Source: an uncultured Clostridia bacterium
GTDB taxonomy: Bacteria > Bacillota > Clostridia > Lachnospirales > Lachnospiraceae
NCBI GenBank assembly: GCA_947178015.1
Contig: CAMWWW010000188.1
Coordinates: 1-5,085 of the forward strand
Length of the DNA: 5,085 nt
Reading direction: 5' to 3'
The notes under the pieces were generated by a model. It did not search any database and was not told the DNA's origin. It saw only the letters and a list, made by a program, of their open reading frames with translations. Shown here piece by piece: positions 1 through 5,085 of the stretch; position 1 is the stretch's first letter; each line of letters starts with the position of its first letter. The position numbers were made by a program, and so were the translations under genes.

Positions 1-308
1 GTGTGGTACAGGCATTATTTCCGACTGGTCACGCCATTGCAATCACTGGGGATAATGGAGTCAGCGTTATGCTCCATATTGGAATTGACACGGTGGAAAT
101 GAAAGGAAAAGGATTTACAGCACATGTAAGCCAAGAGGATCATGTGGAGAAGGGGCAGCTTTTGATTACCTTTGATATAGAGAAAATCAAAGCAGAAGGT
201 TATGAAACAACTACTATGGTGGTTTTGCCGGAAGGAGAGAAGCTAAGCCTTTGTAAGACAGAACAGAAAAACATTGCACCGCAGGAAAGATTGCTGTGGC
301 TTAATTAA
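1..308 (+). CDS. PTS enzyme IIA, glucose-type (EIIA-Glc/Crr-like), 5' partial
   Basis: This is the C-terminal part of a cytoplasmic PTS phosphocarrier of the glucose-family IIA type, which takes phosphate from HPr and gives it to a IIB domain. The visible frame (about 101 residues from base 3) has both conserved active-site histidines: one at 30-32 in an FPTGHAI context and one at 75-77 in LHIGIDTV. Their 15-residue spacing equals that of His75 and His90 in E. coli EIIA-Glc, where His90 carries the phosphate. The later GFTAHV, KGQLL and TTTMVV segments also fit the fold. About 50-60 N-terminal residues of a stand-alone IIA should lie left of the window, so the GTG at base 3 is an internal valine. 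A larger IIA-containing fusion cannot be excluded. The IICB downstream has no IIA domain, so this protein is its likely partner. The stop is 23 bases before the antiterminator start. Confidence 0.93.
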   Translation, partial: VVQALFPTGHAIAITGDNGVSVMLHIGIDTVEMKGKGFTAHVSQEDHVEKGQLLITFDIEKIKAEGYETTTMVVLPEGEKLSLCKTEQKNIAPQERLLWLN

Positions 309-331
309 GTTGAAGGGGGCGTTTCCCTAGT

Positions 332-1168
332 ATGCAGATTAAGAGAGTTTACAATAATAATGTTGTGATGGTCAGAAATGAGGATAGTGAAGAGGAAATG
401 ATCGTGATCGGCAAGGGGTTGGCTTTTCAAAGAAGAGCGGGAGATCTATTGGACGCAGAACGAATCGAAAAGGTATTTACTCTGAGAGATAAGAATGTGC
501 TGAATCGTTTGGAAAAGCTGATTCGGGATATACCATCTGTATATCTCACAATAGCAGAAGAGATTGTGGAGATGTTAAAGACCGAGTCCAACCTTGAGAT
601 TAACGAGAATATCTATATCACTCTGACCGATCATATTAGTATGTCTTTAGAGCGGGAGAAGAATCATATTATATGTGAAAATCCACTTCTGATGGAAATC
701 AGGCAGTTTTATAAAAAGGAGTATGAGCTGTCCCGCAAGGCGGCACAGATTATCTACAATTATATGAATATCTGGATTTCAGAAGAGGAGATAGGTTTTA
801 TTGCACTTCATATTGTAAATGCCTCCATGAAGCAGCGCTCGGATACTTTGATAAACAGCATCCAGATGATCCGTGATATACTAAAGATTGTACAAGAAAG
901 TGTTCCAATAAAGATGAATACAGATTCATTAATGTACGACCGTTTTGTGCGGCATTTGCAATTTTTTGCCAGAAGAGTGCTGGACAAGGGAGAGGAGCAG
1001 CTTCAGACGGAGCTTAAGGACGTGCTGGAGCGCAGTGAGCATCTTGAGGAATTCGCTTGCGTGGAACGAATTGCAGATTATATTGAACATATGTATGGAA
1101 AAAAGGTTACAGAAGCAGAGAAAGGATATCTGGCTTATCACGTTATTCTAATATTTGCAAACAGATAA
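332..1168 (+). CDS. BglG/LicT-family transcriptional antiterminator
   Basis: This 278-residue protein has the usual family length and layout: an N-terminal RNA-binding CAT domain (about 1-60, with the typical IKRVYNNNVV opening and a GKGLAFQRRAGD segment), then PRD1 (about 65-170) and PRD2 (about 175-278). All four PTS-regulated histidines are visible: H101 (LTDHIS) and H160 (ALHIVN) in PRD1, and H208 (RHLQFF) and H270 (AYHVIL) in PRD2. In this family the dimer binds an RNA hairpin (RAT) in the leader and blocks a terminator. The cognate EIIB phosphorylates PRD1 to inhibit it when substrate is absent, and HPr phosphorylates PRD2 to activate it. The start follows AAGGGGG (313-319) by 12 bases, a slightly long spacing, but the family N-terminus supports it. 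It ends with tandem TAA TAA. It sits between the IIA and IICB genes and probably regulates its own operon. No RAT is seen in the window. Confidence 0.95.
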   Translation: MQIKRVYNNNVVMVRNEDSEEEMIVIGKGLAFQRRAGDLLDAERIEKVFTLRDKNVLNRLEKLIRDIPSVYLTIAEEIVEMLKTESNLEINENIYITLTDHISMSLEREKNHIICENPLLMEIRQFYKKEYELSRKAAQIIYNYMNIWISEEEIGFIALHIVNASMKQRSDTLINSIQMIRDILKIVQESVPIKMNTDSLMYDRFVRHLQFFARRVLDKGEEQLQTELKDVLERSEHLEEFACVERIADYIEHMYGKKVTEAEKGYLAYHVILIFANR

Positions 1169-1170
1169 TA

Positions 1171-1177
1171 AAGGAGG
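1171..1177 (+). promoter_or_regulatory. Strong Shine-Dalgarno without a well-spaced start codon
   Basis: AAGGAGG lies just after the antiterminator's double stop, but no ATG or GTG follows at a normal distance. The nearest candidates are TTG at 1191 (13 bases away), which opens a 10-codon frame ending in TGA at 1221-1223, and ATT at 1190, which is in frame with the IICB gene and would add 14 residues ahead of its Met at 1232. It may load ribosomes for coupled translation of IICB, or it may be a relic. Which of these is correct cannot be told from the sequence. Confidence 0.45.
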
Positions 1178-1221
1178 CTTGTAAGCTATATTGACTTTGC
1201 GCAGAATAACAGCGCGGAAAT

Positions 1222-1226
1222 GAGGA
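1222..1226 (+). promoter_or_regulatory. Ribosome binding site that selects the IICB start at 1232
   Basis: GAGGA lies 5 bases before the ATG at 1232. The alternative ATG at 1220 overlaps this motif and has no good Shine-Dalgarno at the right distance, so the inner Met (protein beginning MKDKLKS) is preferred over the one four codons upstream. Confidence 0.6.
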
Positions 1227-1231
1227 TAATA

Positions 1232-2809
1232 ATGAAAGACAAACTTAAAAGCACGCTTGAACGATTTTCAAAATCCATTGTACAGCCGCTTATGTATCTT
1301 TCGGTGGCTGGCACAATTCTTATCTTAGGTATTTTGCTGACCAATACATCAATTACATCAAAGCTTACATTTTTGCAGGCAGCGCCGTTTCAACTGCTAG
1401 GAAAAATGATCTATGATCCGCTGATGTTTTTGATCAATAATTTAAGTATTATATTTTGTGTAGGAATTGCAGGAGCAATGGCAAAGAAGGATAAGGGGCA
1501 TGCGTCCTTGATAGCGTTAATGTCCTATTTTTTGTTCCTGAATGGAAATAATATTACTTTATATTTTTTCGGAAAGATTGCCGAGCCGGGCATGCTAGGG
1601 TTATATGGCACCGGACAGGCGACGGTGATGGGAATTCAAGTACTGGATATGGGTGTATTCGGCGGTATTATTCTGGGCTGCCTGACAGGTTCTTTATTTA
1701 ATAAGCTGGGCGGCAAGCAGTTTAAGGGATATTTTTCTATGTTTTCTGGAGTGCGTTTTCCATTCCTGATTATGATACCAGTGGCTCTTCTTATGGGCTT
1801 TGTCGTAGCGTTTGTGTGGCCTGTAGTACAGACTGTGATCGCGGCACTTGCAAACTTAATTAAACAGAGTGGTAATATTGGCCTGTTCCTTTATGGAGTA
1901 TTAAATAAGCTGCTGGTTCCAACAGGGCTTCATCATCTGATCTATGCGCCTTTCCAGTTTACAGATGTGGGCGGTACTTTGGTTTTAGGAGAGCAGGTGA
2001 TTGCCGGTGCATATCCAATCCGCGTGGCGGAGATGAATATGCCAGATAGGATGTTTTCTGAGTCTACATACTTTAACAGTTATTCCTTTAATAACTTATT
2101 TCCTTATCTTGGTATTAGTTTGGCATTTATTGCAACTGCATACAAGCAGAATAAGGAAAAGACAAAAGCGATGATGGTTCCACTTATGGTAGCCGCAGTA
2201 CTTTCTTGTATTACAGAGCCAATTGATTTTATTTTTGTATTTGCGGCTCCTGTTTTATTTGGCGTGCACTCTCTTATCAGCGGTGTAAGCTTAGTACTGC
2301 TAAAGGTTTTAAATATTCCGGCATCGACAAGTGGAGGTATTGTGAATATCATGATTTCCAATCTTGTGCTTGGAATTAAAAAGACTAACTGGCCGATGTT
2401 ATTCGTTTTTGGCGCAGTGGTAGCAGTGGCATATTATTTCCTATTTGTGTTTATGATTAAAAAACTTAATCTTAAGACTCCGGGGCGAGAAGATGAGGAA
2501 GCATCTGCTCCGCAGGTAAGTCAAGGAAGTACAAAAACTGCTTCTGTTCCCAAGAGCGCAGATGAGAAACAGACAGATGCCATGCATATTATCGAGGGGC
2601 TTGGCGGAAAAGCAAATATTGAATCAGTAGATAACTGCTTTACAAGGCTTCGTGTCAATGTGAAAGATGAGACGCTAATCAATGAGGAAATCATCAATCG
2701 GGTAAAGAATAGCGGAATTAAGCGTAAAGGAAAGGATATCCAGATTATTTTCGGTATGCAGGTAGCTGCTGTGCGGGGAGAGGTTGAGGATATGCTTGAT
2801 AAATTATAA
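1232..2809 (+). CDS. PTS enzyme IICB, alpha-glucoside/maltose type
   Basis: This membrane permease imports a sugar and phosphorylates it. Counting from Met at 1232 it has 525 residues. The N-terminal IIC domain (about 1-415) is strongly hydrophobic, with many membrane segments. It carries the glucose-superfamily landmarks GLHHL (H234, H235) and ITEPIDF (E329), the latter part of the sugar-binding region in this family. A polar linker rich in Ser, Ala, Glu and Lys (about 417-448) leads to the IIB domain (449-525), with the phospho-acceptor Cys469 in the motif NCFTRLRV. There is no IIA domain, so it needs a separate IIA, probably the one encoded at the left edge. The alpha-glucoside assignment rests on overall resemblance to the MalB/GlvC/AglA group and on the 6-phospho-alpha-glucosidase gene 34 bases downstream. 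Another start at 1220 would add MRII. Its IIB is the expected kinase of PRD1 in the neighbouring antiterminator. The exact sugar is unproven. Confidence 0.93.
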   Translation: MKDKLKSTLERFSKSIVQPLMYLSVAGTILILGILLTNTSITSKLTFLQAAPFQLLGKMIYDPLMFLINNLSIIFCVGIAGAMAKKDKGHASLIALMSYFLFLNGNNITLYFFGKIAEPGMLGLYGTGQATVMGIQVLDMGVFGGIILGCLTGSLFNKLGGKQFKGYFSMFSGVRFPFLIMIPVALLMGFVVAFVWPVVQTVIAALANLIKQSGNIGLFLYGVLNKLLVPTGLHHLIYAPFQFTDVGGTLVLGEQVIAGAYPIRVAEMNMPDRMFSESTYFNSYSFNNLFPYLGISLAFIATAYKQNKEKTKAMMVPLMVAAVLSCITEPIDFIFVFAAPVLFGVHSLISGVSLVLLKVLNIPASTSGGIVNIMISNLVLGIKKTNWPMLFVFGAVVAVAYYFLFVFMIKKLNLKTPGREDEEASAPQVSQGSTKTASVPKSADEKQTDAMHIIEGLGGKANIESVDNCFTRLRVNVKDETLINEEIINRVKNSGIKRKGKDIQIIFGMQVAAVRGEVEDMLDKL

Positions 2810-2843
2810 AAGAATTTATTTGGAAAAAGGAGGATAAAGCATT

Positions 2844-4193
2844 ATGATTATAACTATTGTTGGCGGCGGAAGTACATTTACACCGGGAATTGTGAAATCA
2901 ATCGCACTTCGCAGAGAAGAACTGGGAGTTGACGAAGTCAGACTGTTTGATATTGACGAGATTCGTCAATATAAGGTTAGTCTGGTTGTTGACTGGATTC
3001 TCAAGGATATGAATTCTCCGATTAAGCTTACAGTGACAACGGATGAAGAGACAGCTTACAAGGATGCAAACTTTATCTTTGCTCAGATGCGTGTTGGTAA
3101 ATATGCAATGAGAGAGCAGGATGAGAAGATTCCGCTCCGTCATGGCTGTGTTGGACAGGAGACCTGTGGCTGTGGTGGTCTTGCCTATGGACTTAGAACG
3201 ATGTATCCAATGATGAAAGTAATTGATGATGTAGAAAAATATGGAGCAAAGGATTACTGGATCTTAAATTATTCCAATCCCGCAGCGGTTGTATCTGAGG
3301 CTTGCCGTGTACTTCGTCCTCATGCAAGAGTGATCAATATCTGTGATATGCCGATTGCAATTATGGAGATGGTAGGAAGATGCTTAGACGTTCCTCAATT
3401 TACAGATTTTGATTTCAATTATTTTGGATTAAATCATTTTGGATGGTTTACGGAGCTTACTTATCAAGGAAGAGATCTGAAGAAGGAAATCTGTGATTAT
3501 GTGATGGAACATAAAACACTGCTTCCGCCAGATATTATTGAGAAATTAAAAGCTCGTGAGGCAGTAGGTGAGCGCCATCTCAACTCTTCTTGGATTCACA
3601 CATGGAATAATGTATATAAGGTATTAAAACTGAATCCCGAATATCTTCCAAATACGTATTTGCAGTATTATCTGTTGTCTAAGGATGTGGTGGAGGAATC
3701 TGATCCCAATCATACAAGGGCTAATGAGGTAATGGAAACAAGAGAGAAGGATCTATTTGAGGGCATCGATCACTTTATTGCTACTGGAGAGGTAACTGCA
3801 AAGGCATTTTATCATGGAGCACATGGAAATTATATTGCAGATTTGGCAAGTGCACTGAAAAATGATTCCAAAAAGAAATTTATTGTAATAGTGGAAAACA
3901 AGGGTGCAATCGAGAATATAGCTGGAGACGCCATGGTCGAGGTGCCTGCATATATTGGAAAGAATGGACCAGAAGTGGTTTGTCAAGGAAAAATTGATGA
4001 TTTTTATAAAGGGCTGATGGAACAGCAGCTTGCATCAGAGAAGCTATTGATTCAGGGGGGAATAGAAGGCTCCTATAACAAAGTATGGAAATCCTTTACC
4101 ATGAATAAGACTGTTCCATCTGCAACAGTGGCAAAGGCAATTTTAGATGATATGATAATAGCAAATAAAGAATTTTGGCCAGAATTAAAATAA
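2844..4193 (+). CDS. glvA: 6-phospho-alpha-glucosidase, glycoside hydrolase family 4
   Basis: This cytoplasmic enzyme cleaves maltose 6-phosphate and related 6-phospho-alpha-glucosides to glucose 6-phosphate and glucose, using NAD+ and a divalent metal (usually Mn2+) by a redox-elimination route. The 449 residues match the family length. The N-terminus has the dinucleotide-binding motif GGGSTFTPG (7-15). C167-D168-M169-P170 is the CDMP signature that separates 6-phospho-alpha-glucosidases from the CN(V/I)P of 6-phospho-beta-glucosidases and the CH-type motifs of other GH4 members. C167 and H198 (GLNHFGW) are the expected metal ligands and lie 31 residues apart, as in B. subtilis GlvA. D168 is the likely acid; the catalytic Tyr is probably in NTYLQYY (271-276). 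The NHTRANEV segment (289-296) fits the phosphate-binding region. A strong AAAGGAGG (2826-2833) lies 10 bases before the ATG. It is the last gene of the operon. The glvA symbol is given by similarity to B. subtilis GlvA; malH or aglB are the names used elsewhere. Confidence 0.95.
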   Translation: MIITIVGGGSTFTPGIVKSIALRREELGVDEVRLFDIDEIRQYKVSLVVDWILKDMNSPIKLTVTTDEETAYKDANFIFAQMRVGKYAMREQDEKIPLRHGCVGQETCGCGGLAYGLRTMYPMMKVIDDVEKYGAKDYWILNYSNPAAVVSEACRVLRPHARVINICDMPIAIMEMVGRCLDVPQFTDFDFNYFGLNHFGWFTELTYQGRDLKKEICDYVMEHKTLLPPDIIEKLKAREAVGERHLNSSWIHTWNNVYKVLKLNPEYLPNTYLQYYLLSKDVVEESDPNHTRANEVMETREKDLFEGIDHFIATGEVTAKAFYHGAHGNYIADLASALKNDSKKKFIVIVENKGAIENIAGDAMVEVPAYIGKNGPEVVCQGKIDDFYKGLMEQQLASEKLLIQGGIEGSYNKVWKSFTMNKTVPSATVAKAILDDMIIANKEFWPELK

Positions 4194-4236
4194 TATAATA
4201 AACGGGCAGAAATGGTGTATCTGGTATAGGGTAAGG

Positions 4237-4286
4237 GGTATGAGGCAGCAGTGTTAGAAATACTGCTGCCTTAATATACCTTTTTT
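4237..4286 (+). terminator. Intrinsic terminator of the alpha-glucoside PTS operon
   Basis: AGGCAGCAGT (4243-4252) pairs with ACTGCTGCCT (4262-4271), and the stem extends to 13 pairs (4241-4253 with 4261-4273, including two G-U pairs) around a 7-base loop. An outer GGTA/TACC pairing (4237-4240 with 4277-4280), or alternatively GGTATA at 4223-4228 with TATACC at 4275-4280, brings the stem up to a run of six T (4281-4286). It is 44 bases after the GH4 stop and works only rightward: on the - strand the hairpin is followed by CATACCCC rather than a T run. Confidence 0.85.
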
Positions 4287-4309
4287 AGTGTAATATTTAT
4301 CCAATAATG

Positions 4310-4639
4310 CTATATACCATATTCCGATAAGAGTTTTTGCTGAAAATCTCTGTCCTTAACAGAACGCTCCAAATCATCAAAACGTTTATGTTGAAGTAAT
4401 AACATATTCAATTGATTAATGCGAGATTCTCCAAATTTTATTCCCTGTTGTTCTCCAAGCTTTAAACCTCGCTGTTCTCCAAGCTTTATCCCTCGTTGTT
4501 CTGCTTCAAACAAAAGTTGATTGTGGTCTCGAATGGCCTTTTCTCTCGCTTCATATTCTAAGCGTTTTTCCTTGTCTTGACTGATAATTTGTAATTGCTG
4601 ATAAGCGCTTCCGATATAAGGGTCTTTTTCTGCTAACAT
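4310..4639 (-). CDS. Putative intragenic small protein: C-terminal domain of the Rpn-like gene (RpnS-like)
   Basis: An in-frame ATG (4637-4639 on the - strand) inside the Rpn-like gene is preceded by a perfect AAAGGAGG (4648-4655) at 8-base spacing, as good a ribosome binding site as any in the window. Starting there gives a 109-residue protein beginning MLAEKDPYIG. It has a helical, charged body, the three octapeptide repeats (47-70 in this numbering) and a final helical segment. It starts where the nuclease part ends. In enterobacterial Rpn proteins, as I recall the published work, such separately translated C-terminal domains act as antitoxins that block the full-length nuclease. Separate translation here is an inference: the codons Lys-Glu-Asp would make part of the motif by chance, but the full 8-base match with ideal spacing to an ATG is uncommon. 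Confidence 0.5.
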   Translation of the reverse strand: MLAEKDPYIGSAYQQLQIISQDKEKRLEYEAREKAIRDHNQLLFEAEQRGIKLGEQRGLKLGEQQGIKFGESRINQLNMLLLQHKRFDDLERSVKDRDFQQKLLSEYGI

Positions 4640-5085
4640 TTCAAAATCCTCCTTTCGTTCTGCGTTAATAAATTTAGCCCATAACAAAATATTGCTGCTG
4701 TTCGTTTGTAGCTCTTTTGGTAATTTTGGAAGCTCCAGAATATGAAATTCCATTTTATCAGTATATAGAGTGTGACGTGTATCTTCACGAATATGAAAGC
4801 AGGAATAAAATTCCTTATCCTCTGAAAATAATGCAAAGTCTAAAATACTGATATTGACACATTTCTTAAATACAGAATAATCCTGTCCAGCAGTAATTTG
4901 TTCCGTATACATTTTAGCGACATAAAATAAAGAACGATCCGCCCAAACGCTTAAGGAAGCCAGTTGAATTTCAATATCAATTTCGGTATCATTATTCATT
5001 AAGATTCGAACATCCAGTATTCCTTGTTTTTCATCTTCATGTATTTTCCTAAGATTTGTATTCAATATCTGAGATTCTTTTATAT
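4310..5085 (-). CDS. Rpn-like PD-(D/E)XK nuclease family protein (TIGR01784/PDDEXK_2), 5' partial
   Basis: This is a member of the family annotated as 'PD-(D/E)XK nuclease family transposase' or recombination-promoting nuclease (Rpn), likely an intracellular DNA endonuclease. The frame stays open to the right edge. The codons upstream of the TTG at 5063-5065 read IKESQ-I and continue the family pattern ILN-x-(D/E)-L-x-K-x-HEDEK-x-GILD, so TTG is an internal Leu and the first 50 or so residues are outside the window. Counting from that TTG, the nuclease core shows D18 (GILDV) and E32-x-Q34 (DIEIQ), the E-x-Q variant usual in this family. A WADRSLFYVAKMYTEQ helix and a GQDYSVFKKCVNISILDF segment follow. 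The C-terminal third (about 143-251) is charged and helical with three EQ(R/Q)G(I/L)K(L/F)G repeats at 189-212. The gene converges on the PTS operon and has no clear terminator of its own. Role in DNA exchange or phage defence is inferred from relatives. Confidence 0.88.
   Translation of the reverse strand, partial: IKESQILNTNLRKIHEDEKQGILDVRILMNNDTEIDIEIQLASLSVWADRSLFYVAKMYTEQITAGQDYSVFKKCVNISILDFALFSEDKEFYSCFHIREDTRHTLYTDKMEFHILELPKLPKELQTNSSNILLWAKFINAERKEDFEMLAEKDPYIGSAYQQLQIISQDKEKRLEYEAREKAIRDHNQLLFEAEQRGIKLGEQRGLKLGEQQGIKFGESRINQLNMLLLQHKRFDDLERSVKDRDFQQKLLSEYGI
4427..4501 (-). repeat. 24-bp tandem repeat, three copies, coding for octapeptides
   Basis: Three adjacent 24-base units (4427-4450, 4451-4474, 4475-4498 in + coordinates, each starting TTCTCCAA) are followed by a fragment of a fourth (TTCTGC). 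By eye the middle and right units agree at 21 of 24 positions, and the left and right units at 19 of 24. On the - strand they encode EQRGIKLG, EQRGLKLG and EQQGIKFG, with glycine every fourth residue. The length is a multiple of three, so gain or loss of a copy would keep the frame. Repeats of this kind are typical of the C-terminal region of Rpn-family proteins. Confidence 0.9.
4648..4655 (-). promoter_or_regulatory. Internal Shine-Dalgarno within the Rpn-like gene
   Basis: AAAGGAGG on the - strand spans the codons for Arg-Lys-Glu-Asp, eight bases before the in-frame ATG at 4637-4639. It is identical to the Shine-Dalgarno of the GH4 gene at 2826-2833, which shows that this motif is used in the same genome. 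Other internal Met codons of the gene (for example M105 and M222 of the visible frame) have no comparable site. Confidence 0.6.

Noticed and set aside
929..1151. Two overlapping open frames, one on each strand, inside the antiterminator gene
   Set aside because: They are shadows of the real PRD2 coding sequence; neither has a ribosome binding site or a recognisable protein pattern.
1191..1230. TTGACT with GATAAT as a possible promoter for IICB
   Set aside because: The two hexamers are 28 bases apart, too far for a sigma-A promoter, and no -10 element lies at 16-18 bases.
1169..1231. Search for a RAT/antiterminator hairpin for the BglG-type protein between the operon genes
   Set aside because: No RAT-like sequence was found here or in the other intergenic gaps; only a weak GCGC stem is present.
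2104..3986. Three - strand open frames of 77-85 codons opposite IICB and GH4
   Set aside because: They are antisense to well-supported genes, have no recognisable domain and no convincing start signal.
4427..4501. Tandem repeats as a CRISPR array
   Set aside because: The 24-base units are directly adjacent with no spacers and encode an in-frame octapeptide.
4599..4614. cre-like palindrome around AAGCGCTT (possible CcpA site)
   Set aside because: It is deep inside the Rpn-like coding sequence, has an extra base relative to the cre consensus and poor flanks, so it is probably chance.
4633..4836. 67-codon frame on the - strand inside the Rpn-like gene, in a different frame
   Set aside because: It is a shadow frame of low complexity; the in-frame internal start at 4639 is the supported alternative product, not this one.

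Overview
The window looks like a chromosomal segment of a low-GC Gram-positive, Clostridia-type anaerobe (Lachnospiraceae or a relative is my guess). This rests on AT-rich coding sequence (about 40% GC by eye), AGGAGG-type ribosome binding sites, a PTS sugar operon with a BglG-type antiterminator, and a TIGR01784/PDDEXK_2 'Rpn-like' protein of a style common in gut Firmicutes. The species cannot be fixed from the sequence.

Bases 1 to about 4286, + strand, form one sugar operon ending in an intrinsic terminator. In order it holds: the 3' part of a glucose-type PTS enzyme IIA (start lies outside the window); a BglG/LicT-family antiterminator with all four regulatory PRD histidines; an alpha-glucoside-type PTS enzyme IICB with no IIA domain of its own; and a GH4 NAD/metal-dependent 6-phospho-alpha-glucosidase carrying the CDMP signature. 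Gaps between genes are 23 to 63 bases, and no promoter or terminator is visible between them. The genes make a coherent pathway: IIA receives phosphate from HPr and passes it to the IIB cysteine. IICB imports and phosphorylates a disaccharide such as maltose or an isomer. GH4 splits the 6-phosphate product into glucose 6-phosphate and glucose, and the antiterminator reads the phosphorylation state of the PTS to tune expression. Its RNA target should lie upstream of the IIA gene, outside this window.

Bases 4310 to the right edge hold a convergent gene on the - strand. It encodes a PD-(D/E)XK nuclease-like protein of the Rpn / 'putative transposase' family and is cut at its 5' end by the window edge. 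The reading frame runs off the edge without a stop, so the TTG at 5065 is not the true start.

The most interesting signal is inside this last gene. A perfect AAAGGAGG lies 8 bases upstream of an in-frame ATG at codon 143 of the visible frame. It would let the C-terminal 109 residues be made as a separate protein. That C-terminal part contains an octapeptide repeated three times, encoded by a 24-bp tandem repeat. This matches the gene-within-gene toxin/antitoxin layout reported for enterobacterial Rpn proteins, in which a separately translated C-terminal domain restrains the full-length nuclease. If it is real here, the design extends to this Firmicutes branch of the family.
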